30,750 nucleotides of DNA from an uncultured Clostridia bacterium (GTDB taxonomy: Bacteria; Bacillota; Clostridia; Oscillospirales; Acutalibacteraceae): assembly GCA_937916195.1 (NCBI GenBank), contig CALFTO010000122.1:1-30750 (forward strand), given 5' to 3'. Made by a program: the position numbers and the translations under genes. The notes below the pieces were generated by a model that worked only from the letters and a program-made list of their open reading frames with translations, searched no databases and was not told the DNA's origin. Shown here piece after piece: positions 8,783 to 16,398 of this stretch (positions are counted from its first letter, which is position 1; every line of letters starts with the position of its first letter).

Positions 8783-8812
8783 AAAAATGCCTCCCATACG
8801 GGAGGCATTTTT
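8783..8812. terminator. Bidirectional terminator between asnA and the GH3 gene
   Basis: A perfect 13-base stem, AAAAATGCCTCCC (8783-8795) with GGGAGGCATTTTT (8800-8812), closes on the loop ATAC. It has a T-run on both strands, so it serves the convergent asnA and GH3 genes. Confidence 0.93.
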
Positions 8813-8824
8813 GCGTGTATTCAA

Positions 8825-11257
8825 TTAAATCTTCTTTAATCTGTCAAGATTCTTGAGAATGTGTGGAATACCCTTTAAGATAATCTTAAGACCCTTGCCA
8901 AGTTTGTCATCGTGGATAATAAGGATAAGTCCCTCTGCCATTTCAGGGCTGAAAAGACCAAAGCTCATTGAAATGAAGTTCTTGATTGGAAGCTGAGTAG
9001 CAACAGCACCTGCCATTGTGTCTGCACCGAGAAGCTTAATGAGAAGTCTGTAAATTCTGCCACCCCATTTGCTGTCCTGTGCGTCCTCAATAGTGTTAAG
9101 AACTGTAAACGGTGCATTCTTATCTCTTGTTGATGGTGGTAATTCTTTGCCATAAACTGCTTTGAATGCGTCGTCGCTTACATTCATAATATCAGCACCG
9201 TAATAGCAAGGAGCAGATGTTTTATAATCAGGGATTTCAGCCTCAACAGTTGATTCAACATAAACTGTTGCTTCAAGCTTGATGTCACGGCTTGATGCAC
9301 CAACTAAAATCTTGAAGTCACCGCTTTCAACGTGCCAGTCACCAAGATTTACGTTGTAATAAGCAAATGCACGCTTATCAAGGTCAATAGAAATCTCTGT
9401 TTCTTCGCCTGCCTTTAAGAATACTTTCTTAAAGCCTTTAAGCTCTTTAGCAGGACGGAAAATTGTGCTTTCAACGTCGTTTACATAAACCTGAGCAACC
9501 TCTGCACCGTCAACATCGCCTGTATTTTTAACCTTAAATGAAACGGTAACTGTGTCTGTGTCTTTAATCTTGTCAGCAGAAACTTTAATGTCGCTGTACT
9601 CAAATGTTGTGTATGAAAGACCGAAACCGAATGGGAAAGCAACTTCCTTGTTTGCGGTATCATAATACTTGTAACCAACATAAACGCTTTCTCTGTGCTC
9701 AACAGAAACAGGAGTGCCGGGGAAGTAATTGTAGCTTGAGTTGTCGCTGAGTGCCAATGGATATGTTTCGCTAAGCTTACCGCTTGGGTTAACGTCACCA
9801 AAAAGAATGTCGCAAACAGCACTTCCGCCTGCCTGACCTGTAAGGAACATATTAAGAATTGCGGGAACTTTGTCTGCCCAAGGCATTTCAATTGATGCAC
9901 CGCCTGAAAGCACAACAACTGTGTTGGGATTAACCTTTGCAACTTCTTCAACAAGAGTGATGTGCATTGGTGGGATTGAAAGGTGATGTCTGTCAGCACC
10001 CTCTGTTTCATATTCATCAGTAAGACCAATGAATACAACTGCAACATCTGCATTTCTTGCTCTTTCTTTTGCTTCAAGAATAAGCTCCATTGATTTTTTA
10101 GCCTTGCACTTCTTGAGCTCGTAACCCTTTGAGAAGGTGAAGTCAACGCCCATTTCTTTCATTGTAGCATACGCATTGTCAAGCTTGATTGGGTTAATAA
10201 GTGATGAGCCTGCACCCTGATAACGAGGTGTGTGTGCCATTTCACCGATAAGAGCAATTTTAGCATCCTTTTTAAGCGGAAGAACATTGTTGTCGTTCTT
10301 CATAAGTACCATACACTGACCTGCGATTTCGCGTGCTAAGTTGTGATGCTCGTCACTGTCATATGTATATGACTTACCAAGCATTGGTTCAGCTTTCTTT
10401 GTAAGCTCGATAATCTTATCACAAGCCGCATCAAGAATAGCCTCATCAAGCTCGCCGTTGTTTACGGCATCAATAATAAGCTTTGTGCCAATACCTGTTG
10501 ATGTTGGCATTTCGATTTCCTGACCTGCAATAAGTCCGGGAACTCTTTCATTTTCTGCGCCCCAGTCAGTAATAACAACACCTTCATAACCGAAATCACC
10601 ACGAAGAACATCGGTAAGCAACCATTTGTTTTCAGCGGCATAAGTGCCGTTAAGTCTGTTGTATGAGTTCATAACAGTCCAAGGCTGAGCCTTTTTAACT
10701 GCAATTTCAAAGGGAAGAAGATATGTCTCACGAAGAGTTCTTTCGTCAACAACTGCGTTAACTGTCATTCTGCGTGTTTCTTGGTTGTTAGCTGCATAGT
10801 GCTTGAGAGAAGTACCAATACCTTTGCTCTGAACACCGTTAATAAATGCAGCAGCCATTTCACCGGCAAGCACGCCGTCCTCTGAAAAATATTCAAAGTT
10901 TCTTCCGCAAAGGGGAGAGCGCTTAATGTTTGTGCCGGGGCCGAGAAGAACCGAAACCTGTTCTTTGCGACATTCGTCACCAAGAGCCTCACCCATTTTG
11001 TAAATAAGGTCAGTATCCCATGAACAAGCAGTAGCAGATGCTGTGGGGAAGCAGATTGCGGGAACACCCTTCAAAATGTCTTTGTTTTCTTCGGGGTTGC
11101 CTTTTTTACGGATACCGTGAGGTCCGTCGTTGAGCGCAATTGATTTAATACCAACTCTGTCAACAGGTTGGCTGTGCCAGTAATCAAGACCGTCGCACAT
11201 ACTTGCTTTTTCTTCAAGTGTCATCTGTGCGATAAGGTCAGCGTGTTTAAGAGCCAT
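8825..11257 (-). CDS. Glycoside hydrolase family 3 beta-glucosidase-like enzyme
   Basis: This 810-residue protein has no signal peptide, so it probably cleaves imported beta-linked oligosaccharides inside the cell. The N-terminal barrel holds GPGTNIKRSPLCGRNFEYFSEDP-type GH3 motifs, KHYAANNQE (about residues 152-160) and the nucleophile Asp-231 in VVITDWGAE. The alpha/beta sandwich domain includes YETEGADRHHLS (about 416-427), where the acid/base Glu is expected. A fibronectin type III-like domain (TGDVDGAEVAQVYV) follows, then a C-terminal extension of about 120 residues common in clostridial GH3 enzymes. AAGGAG precedes the ATG. It has its own promoter at 11310-11338 and ends at the shared terminator. 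The exact sugar (glucose, xylose or other) is not decided by sequence. Confidence 0.93.
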   Translation of the reverse strand: MALKHADLIAQMTLEEKASMCDGLDYWHSQPVDRVGIKSIALNDGPHGIRKKGNPEENKDILKGVPAICFPTASATACSWDTDLIYKMGEALGDECRKEQVSVLLGPGTNIKRSPLCGRNFEYFSEDGVLAGEMAAAFINGVQSKGIGTSLKHYAANNQETRRMTVNAVVDERTLRETYLLPFEIAVKKAQPWTVMNSYNRLNGTYAAENKWLLTDVLRGDFGYEGVVITDWGAENERVPGLIAGQEIEMPTSTGIGTKLIIDAVNNGELDEAILDAACDKIIELTKKAEPMLGKSYTYDSDEHHNLAREIAGQCMVLMKNDNNVLPLKKDAKIALIGEMAHTPRYQGAGSSLINPIKLDNAYATMKEMGVDFTFSKGYELKKCKAKKSMELILEAKERARNADVAVVFIGLTDEYETEGADRHHLSIPPMHITLVEEVAKVNPNTVVVLSGGASIEMPWADKVPAILNMFLTGQAGGSAVCDILFGDVNPSGKLSETYPLALSDNSSYNYFPGTPVSVEHRESVYVGYKYYDTANKEVAFPFGFGLSYTTFEYSDIKVSADKIKDTDTVTVSFKVKNTGDVDGAEVAQVYVNDVESTIFRPAKELKGFKKVFLKAGEETEISIDLDKRAFAYYNVNLGDWHVESGDFKILVGASSRDIKLEATVYVESTVEAEIPDYKTSAPCYYGADIMNVSDDAFKAVYGKELPPSTRDKNAPFTVLNTIEDAQDSKWGGRIYRLLIKLLGADTMAGAVATQLPIKNFISMSFGLFSPEMAEGLILIIHDDKLGKGLKIILKGIPHILKNLDRLKKI

Positions 11258-11309
11258 AATATTTTCTCCTTCTCATAAAGTTTATGATAGTTTATTAATA
11301 CCAAATTAT

Positions 11310-11338
11310 ATAATACAATAAATTGGCAATTCTTTCAA
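11310..11338 (-). promoter_or_regulatory. Sigma-A promoter of the GH3 gene
   Basis: Read on the minus strand, TTGAAA (11338-11333) and TATTAT (11315-11310) are 17 bases apart. The site lies just after the rmuC stop codon and about 50 bases before the GH3 start, so the GH3 gene can be transcribed independently of rmuC. Confidence 0.7.
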
Positions 11339-11341
11339 GTA

Positions 11342-12664
11342 TTATTCGTCGGTTTCTTCTGTTAAACTGTCAAATAAAAGCTTGTCTGCAGAAGACGCGT
11401 CAATTTCTTCAACGTTTTTAAGCTTTCTGCGAATGTAAAGATTTTTGCGTTCTGCATCTTCAAGAGTTTTTCCTGCTTCGTCAACCTTTTTCTTCGCCTT
11501 GCTGAGCAAATCACCGAATTTTTCATACTGCACCTTTGCTGCACCCAAAAGCTGACGAACTTCGTTTGCTTTTTCGTTGATTGCAACAGTTTTGAAGCCC
11601 ATTGAAAGCGAATTTAGAAGTGCGGTAACAGTAGTAGGACCTGCAATCATAATGTTATAGTCATTCTGCAATTTTTCGGGTAAGCCCGTGCGTGATGATG
11701 CAATTTCGGCATAAAGCCCCTCGGTTGCCAAGTACATAATTGCAAACGGAGTTGTGTTAGGTACATTGATGTATTTTGCAATTGATTTTGCCTCGCCAAG
11801 CACTCTGTTTTCAAGCTCTTTGCGGGCGATTTTTACTGCTTCTGCATCTGCGCGGTCAGCGGCATCGCAAAGTCGCACATAGTCTTCCATGGGGAATTTT
11901 GAGTCAACGGGAAGAAGAATATCCTTTTCGCCTTTTTCAGAAGAGGGGATACGAATTGCAAATTCAACCCTGTCATTTGAGCCGGGCACGGTTGCCACAT
12001 TCTTTTCAAACATATTGGGGATTGTCTGGTTAAGAATACCCTCTAACTGCACCTCCGCCCAAGTACCCCTTGCCTTAACATTGGTAAGCACGCGGTTGAG
12101 AGCGGTAACATTCTCGGTAACTCCCGTTGAAAGCTTTTGCATTTCGCCCAAGGATTTATACAAGTTTTCAAGCTGGTCAGAAACAGTTTTGAATGAAGAA
12201 TTAAGCCTTGTTGTAAGTGTTGCGGTGAGCTTTTCGTCAACTGTAACTCGCATTTGCTCAAGCTTTTCTTCGTTTGATTTTTGCATTTTTTCAATTGAAC
12301 TTTCAAGCACCTTGTTCTGCTTTTCACTCTGTTGAGCATTCTTTTCGCCCATAGAGACCAGCATTTCGCTCATCTTTTCGCGGTGCTCAAAATTGCCCTT
12401 GTTCATATTGTCAATTCGGGTTGACATATCGTCAAGGCTCTTTTTCACATCTTCGCGAATTTCTTTGTTAGAATTCTGATTTTCAACGCGGATACGGTGA
12501 AACTCATCACCCATATTTTTGTTTATGTAATCAAGCTTTTGTTCAAGTATCTGAACTTTGTTATTCTTTTTTGTGTTGTTAAGTGTTACAAGCACAATAA
12601 TGAGAATTATAAGTGAAACCACCGGAATTATGCTGCAAATAAGCATTAAAATTGAAGAATCCAT
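11342..12664 (-). CDS. rmuC: RmuC family DNA recombination protein
   Basis: The 440-residue protein starts with one membrane helix (about residues 6-28), continues with a long coiled coil (about 35-185, rich in Glu, Lys and Gln), and then has the RmuC core: RGTWAEVQLEGILNQ, FAIRIP, LPVDSKFPMEDY, AIMYLATEGLYAEI. RmuC proteins are thought to limit inversions between short inverted repeats and belong to the restriction-endonuclease-like fold. AAAGGAG stands just upstream of the ATG. It is transcribed divergently from the solute-binding protein gene at 12803. Confidence 0.93.
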   Translation of the reverse strand: MDSSILMLICSIIPVVSLIILIIVLVTLNNTKKNNKVQILEQKLDYINKNMGDEFHRIRVENQNSNKEIREDVKKSLDDMSTRIDNMNKGNFEHREKMSEMLVSMGEKNAQQSEKQNKVLESSIEKMQKSNEEKLEQMRVTVDEKLTATLTTRLNSSFKTVSDQLENLYKSLGEMQKLSTGVTENVTALNRVLTNVKARGTWAEVQLEGILNQTIPNMFEKNVATVPGSNDRVEFAIRIPSSEKGEKDILLPVDSKFPMEDYVRLCDAADRADAEAVKIARKELENRVLGEAKSIAKYINVPNTTPFAIMYLATEGLYAEIASSRTGLPEKLQNDYNIMIAGPTTVTALLNSLSMGFKTVAINEKANEVRQLLGAAKVQYEKFGDLLSKAKKKVDEAGKTLEDAERKNLYIRRKLKNVEEIDASSADKLLFDSLTEETDE

Positions 12665-12697
12665 AGTTTTCTCCTTTATGATATTTAAATATATACC

Positions 12698-12722
12698 TTA
12701 TTATATCAAAAAGATATAATAA
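12698..12722. promoter_or_regulatory. Palindrome between divergent rmuC and lipoprotein genes
   Basis: TTATTATATC (12698-12707) and GATATAATAA (12713-12722) form a perfect 10-base inverted repeat around AAAAA. Each arm contains TATAAT on one strand, so it could hold overlapping -10 boxes or an operator for the divergent genes. No convincing -35 box is visible on either side. Confidence 0.4.
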
Positions 12723-12776
12723 AAGCGAGATTTTTATAAAAATTTTTATGAAAATGTAGCCTTAATCTAAAAATTT

Positions 12777-12785
12777 TGTTATACT
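12777..12785 (+). promoter_or_regulatory. Possible extended -10 promoter for the family 5 lipoprotein operon
   Basis: TGT followed by TATACT (12780-12785) forms an extended -10 box. The -35 region is poor. Transcription would start close to 12792, which leaves a very short leader holding GGTGA before the ATG at 12803. Confidence 0.35.
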
Positions 12786-12802
12786 GTTATACGGTGAATA
12801 AA

Positions 12803-14398
12803 ATGTTAAAGAAAATTCTTTGTGTTTTCATATCAATATTATTAATTACTACCTGCCTTTCTGCTTGCACAGATGATGAAGAGGGCGGGACTTTCAACCT
12901 TGCCGTGAACGAACTCCCTGAGCATTTTGACCCGCAGATTGCCGATAGCGTGGCAGAGCGAGCAATTGCGGTAAATATTTTTGACGGACTTTTTAAGCTC
13001 GACGAAAACGGCACTCCACAAAAATGTGCAGTTAAAGATTATAAAATTTCTGACGACGGACTTACATACACATTCACACTTCACGAAAATATGAAATATT
13101 TTGTTCCCTCATCGGCTAAAAGCTTTGCAGAGGACAAAGAGGTGACAATTACCGCTGATGTAACTGCCGAGGATTTCGCTTTTGGTATTACCCGCGGTAT
13201 TCTGCCCGAAACTCAAGCTCCCGATTATGAGCTTTTAAGCGTAATCAAAAATGCCGAAAAGGTGCATAAGGGTGAAATGGGTAAAGAAAATCTTGGAATT
13301 CGTGTGGTTGATACACATACCCTTGAAATTACCCTTGAAAGAAAAACTGACGGTTTTCTATATGCCCTCACGCAACCCGTTTCTTATCCCTGCGACGAAG
13401 AATTTTTCAATCTTACCGCGGGTAGATACGGTCTTGAACGAAAATACATAATTTCAAATGGCGCATTTTATCTTTCTGCCGTTAACGAGGGAAAAAGTGT
13501 CCGCATATGGAATAATAGCGAATACAATGGGACATTTTCGGCACTTCCGCAGTCTGTGGGCTTTTATTTGAATACCGACGAGGTTGCTGTTGCTAAATCT
13601 GTTCGTAAAGGCGATTATGATTTGGGATTTTTCTCATCTGCAGAAGCCATTGAAGAATTGGGAAGAAAGCCAACACAACAGATACTCGAAAATATCGGAG
13701 TTTCACTTGTGTTCAATATGGCAGACGAAACTCTTAAAAATAATGATTTAAGAACAGGACTTGTTTCTTGTATCGACATTTCAACAGTCACCGAAAATCC
13801 TTTGAAAACTGTTGTGCCGTCATATTATAAGGTGAATGGAAAACCTGTTGATGCGTCAGCGGTTGAAAGCCTTTCATATAATATTGACACCGCAAGAAAT
13901 AAAATGATTAAAGCCTTTGACGAGTTGAAGATTGATAATCTCACAGTTGATATTCTCTGTACAGAAGAGTATGAGGCTTATGCTAAGGCGGTAGTCAGCT
14001 GTTGGCAGAAAAATATCGGTGTTGAGCTTAACGGTACAGTAACAGCCTGTGAAGAAGCTGATTTTAGCAAGAAGCTTTATTCGGGTGAATTCGACACCGC
14101 AATCTGCTCAATGACACTTGACAGTGACAATGCCACAGAATACCTTTCAATGTTCACAAAAGACAGTAGTTATAATGTGCTTAATTACAATTCTGCCGAA
14201 TATGACAGAATTATAAAGGATTTGAAAGCAAACCCAACCGCAGAAAAAGCGGCTTATGCCGAGAGCTATCTGCTTAAAAACGCGGTGCTTTTGCCAATCA
14301 GCACCGAAAATTCTGTTTTTGCTTTTGCCAAAGATGTTAATGGAATATATTTTGTAGGCGACAGCTCAAATATCTACTTTTACAAAGGACAGAAATAA
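12803..14398 (+). CDS. Extracellular solute-binding lipoprotein, family 5
   Basis: This is the binding subunit type of oligopeptide/nickel ABC importers (SBP_bac_5). The protein, 531 residues from this start, opens with MLKKILCVFISILL and a lipobox LSAC, so the mature lipoprotein begins at Cys-22. Family features include ELPEHFDPQIADS, FDGLFKLDENG, YTFTLHENMKY and a late YNVLNYNSAEYDRIIKD block. The frame stays open upstream to a TTG at 12776, but the ATG at 12803 gives the proper signal peptide and has GGTGA six bases ahead. The permease and ATPase partners are not next to it, so it probably uses transport parts encoded elsewhere. The stop codon overlaps the next start (TAATG). Confidence 0.9.
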   Translation: MLKKILCVFISILLITTCLSACTDDEEGGTFNLAVNELPEHFDPQIADSVAERAIAVNIFDGLFKLDENGTPQKCAVKDYKISDDGLTYTFTLHENMKYFVPSSAKSFAEDKEVTITADVTAEDFAFGITRGILPETQAPDYELLSVIKNAEKVHKGEMGKENLGIRVVDTHTLEITLERKTDGFLYALTQPVSYPCDEEFFNLTAGRYGLERKYIISNGAFYLSAVNEGKSVRIWNNSEYNGTFSALPQSVGFYLNTDEVAVAKSVRKGDYDLGFFSSAEAIEELGRKPTQQILENIGVSLVFNMADETLKNNDLRTGLVSCIDISTVTENPLKTVVPSYYKVNGKPVDASAVESLSYNIDTARNKMIKAFDELKIDNLTVDILCTEEYEAYAKAVVSCWQKNIGVELNGTVTACEEADFSKKLYSGEFDTAICSMTLDSDNATEYLSMFTKDSSYNVLNYNSAEYDRIIKDLKANPTAEKAAYAESYLLKNAVLLPISTENSVFAFAKDVNGIYFVGDSSNIYFYKGQK

Positions 14399-14859
14399 TG
14401 ACAAAAGGCAGAAAAATTTATGTAGTTATTTCGTGGGCTCTTGTAATAATCTGTATGGGAGTAATTTACTATCTCTCTGCACAGGTTGCAGAGGAGTCAC
14501 AAGAATTAAGTGATTCTCTTATAAATAATTTTTTTGAATGGTTGGGCATTGCGTTTGCAAGTGATTTTATTCGCACACTTGCCCATTGCCTTGAGTTTAT
14601 GGGACTGTCGGTGCTTATTTTTAATGCGGTTTATGTAAGTTGGGAATTAAAGCTTACTCCCGTAATCGCATTTGCGGGAACAGTCATTTATGCAATAACT
14701 GACGAAATTCACCAGCTTTTTGTTCCGGGCAGAGCATTTCAATTTAGCGATATTTTAGTTGACAGTATGGGCGCATTAATAGGTGCGATTGCATCTTTAA
14801 TCATATTAAAAATTATACTTACCATAAAGGAAAGAAGGAATAAAAATGGCAGTACTTAA
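14398..14859 (+). CDS. VanZ-like family membrane protein
   Basis: This 153-residue integral membrane protein has about four helices (roughly residues 8-25, 58-78, 84-103 and 121-142). It carries the VanZ signature: LAHCLEFMGL, then DEIHQLFVPGRAFQFSDILVDSMGA. VanZ itself gives low-level teicoplanin resistance by an unknown route; most relatives have no assigned role, and here nothing suggests a van cluster. AAAGGA (14384-14389) serves its start, which overlaps the previous stop by one base. It overlaps the DUF1015 gene by 14 bases, so the three genes are one transcription unit. Confidence 0.9.
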   Translation: MTKGRKIYVVISWALVIICMGVIYYLSAQVAEESQELSDSLINNFFEWLGIAFASDFIRTLAHCLEFMGLSVLIFNAVYVSWELKLTPVIAFAGTVIYAITDEIHQLFVPGRAFQFSDILVDSMGALIGAIASLIILKIILTIKERRNKNGST

Positions 14860-16087
14860 GCCCTTTAAGGCAGTAAGACCAAAGAACGAATACGCTTCAT
14901 TAGTGGGTGCGTTGCCTTATGACGTTATGAATTCAGAAGAAGCACGCGAAATGGTAAAGGGTAAACCATATTCGTTCTTGCACGTTGACAAGGCAGAGGT
15001 TGATTTGCCACAGGGAATTGATATTTATTCACCTGAAGTATATGCAAAAGCAAAGGAAAATCTTGATGCTTTAAGCGAAAATGGCATCTGCAAACAAGAC
15101 GACAAACCAATGCTTTATATCTATCGTCAGATTATGAACGGTCGTGAGCAGACAGGTATTGTTGGCTGTACCGCCGTTGACGATTATCTTAATAATATCA
15201 TTAAAAAGCACGAATTTACACGTGCCGACAAAGAGGCTGACAGAATTCGCCACGTTGACACTCTCGATGCTAACACAGGACCAATTTTCCTCACACACCG
15301 TGAGAATAAAACAGTTTCAGATATTACAGAGAATTGGAAAAACACTCACACACCCGCATATGACTTTGTAAGTGACGACGGTGTTTCACAAACTGTATGG
15401 GTAGTTGATGACGATGCAGTTATTGATACTCTTGTTAAAGAATTTGCAGAAATTCCTTATCTCTATATTGCCGACGGTCACCACAGATGTGCGTCAGCAG
15501 TACGCGTAGGTGAGAGAAGACGTGGTGAGGGCGAATATGATAAAAATGCAGAGTTTAACTTCTTCTTGTCAGTAATTTTCCCCTGCGACCAGCTTAAAAT
15601 TATGGACTACAACCGCGTAATCGCAGACCTCAACGGCAATACAAGTGAAGAATTTATTGCAAAAATGGGCGAAAAGTTCATTGTTGAAGAGACAAGCGAA
15701 AGCCCCTATGCACCCAAAGAACGCCATACATTCGGTATGTATCTTGATAACAAATGGTACAAGGTAACCGCAAAAGCAGAGTTTATCAATGAAAATGACC
15801 CCGTTGAGTGCCTTGACGTTTCAATTCTTCAAAACAACCTTATCACTCCAATTCTCAATATCACAGACCCAAGAACAGATAAGAGAATTGACTTTGTCGG
15901 TGGTATCCGCGGTCTCCAAGAATTAGAGAGAAGATGTGCAGAGGGTATGCGCCTTGCATTTGCAATGTACCCCACATCTCTCGGCGAGCTTATGGACATT
16001 GCCGATGCAGGAAAGGTTATGCCACCCAAATCAACTTGGTTTGAACCGAAACTTTTGTCAGGATTATTCATCCATAAACTTTCGTAA
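14846..16087 (+). CDS. DUF1015 family protein (COG4198)
   Basis: This is a 413-residue soluble protein with family blocks PFKAVRP, LPYDVMN, NPYSFLHV-type (here KPYSFLHVDKAE), DANTGPIFL, DGHHRC at residues 210-215, and FVGGIRGL near the C-terminus. DGHHR resembles the key motif of ParB/Srx-fold free-serine kinases (SerK, SbnI), and DUF1015 genes often lie beside serA/serC. A link to serine phosphorylation is therefore possible but unproven, and here the neighbours are a lipoprotein and VanZ instead. The start has GAAGGAA five bases upstream and lies within the end of the VanZ gene. Confidence 0.9.
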   Translation: MAVLKPFKAVRPKNEYASLVGALPYDVMNSEEAREMVKGKPYSFLHVDKAEVDLPQGIDIYSPEVYAKAKENLDALSENGICKQDDKPMLYIYRQIMNGREQTGIVGCTAVDDYLNNIIKKHEFTRADKEADRIRHVDTLDANTGPIFLTHRENKTVSDITENWKNTHTPAYDFVSDDGVSQTVWVVDDDAVIDTLVKEFAEIPYLYIADGHHRCASAVRVGERRRGEGEYDKNAEFNFFLSVIFPCDQLKIMDYNRVIADLNGNTSEEFIAKMGEKFIVEETSESPYAPKERHTFGMYLDNKWYKVTAKAEFINENDPVECLDVSILQNNLITPILNITDPRTDKRIDFVGGIRGLQELERRCAEGMRLAFAMYPTSLGELMDIADAGKVMPPKSTWFEPKLLSGLFIHKLS

Positions 16088-16190
16088 TTTTGTTTCTTTT
16101 TCCGCAATACTTCGTGGCATTCGGCTCGCGGTATACCCGATACAGCTTCGCCTCTGCCACATTGTCTTGCGAAAAAATAAAACAAAATTT
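16086..16190. repeat. Palindromic element B (MITE-like)
   Basis: The element starts within the DUF1015 stop codon. Its ends, AATTTTGTTTC... and ...TAAAACAAAATTT, are imperfect inverted repeats of about 20 bases. Inside them CGCAA/TTGCG, GTGGCA/TGCCAC, GGC/GCC and GTAT/ATAC pair in nested order, so nearly all of the 105 bases can fold into one long hairpin. It has no reading frame worth calling. It looks like a non-autonomous mobile or REP-type element. Confidence 0.6.
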
Positions 16191-16313
16191 AAAAGCCTCC
16201 CTTGTCAAAGGGTCGCGGGTCTCCGGTGGAGACCTCTGCGAAGCAGAAGCGATGTCTGAGCCGGCAGGCGAGTAATAGGGAAACCGCGGTACGCGGTGGA
16301 GGGATTCAAAAAA
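16191..16313. repeat. Multi-hairpin GC-rich intergenic element C
   Basis: This is a chain of short hairpins: CCCTTGTCAAAGGG, GGTCTCC/GGAGACC (16218-16224 and 16228-16234), TCTGC/GCAGA (16235-16239 and 16243-16247) and ACCGC/GCGGT (about 16283-16297). It is bounded by GCCTCCC and GGAGGGATTC, which are nearly inverted copies of each other. It resembles repeat families common between genes in gut Clostridia. The 311-base gap 16088-16398 holds only elements B and C and the terminator. Confidence 0.7.
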
Positions 16314-16350
16314 GCAAATATTAGGATTATAAAGAATAGATTCATGCAAT

Positions 16351-16388
16351 AAAAAGACCGTATTCCTTGGTTGGAATACGGTCTTTTT
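16351..16388. terminator. Bidirectional terminator, DUF1015 operon / radical SAM gene
   Basis: A perfect 16-base stem, AAAAAGACCGTATTCC (16351-16366) with GGAATACGGTCTTTTT (16373-16388), closes on a six-base loop and gives T-runs on both strands between convergent genes. Confidence 0.95.
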
Positions 16389-16398
16389 TGTTTTATAT

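Noticed and set aside
8825..9190. The C-terminal extension of the GH3 enzyme as a novel domain
   Set aside because: Similar tails of about 120 residues are common on clostridial GH3 beta-glucosidases, so I did not count it as new.
9481..10146. A 221-codon open frame on the minus strand within the GH3 gene
   Set aside because: It is in another frame of the same strand as a full-length GH3 enzyme, with no start signals or domain.
16088..16398. Several short open frames on both strands between DUF1015 and the radical SAM gene
   Set aside because: They run through palindromic repeats and the terminator, lack ribosome binding sites, and their translations are low-complexity read-through of hairpins.
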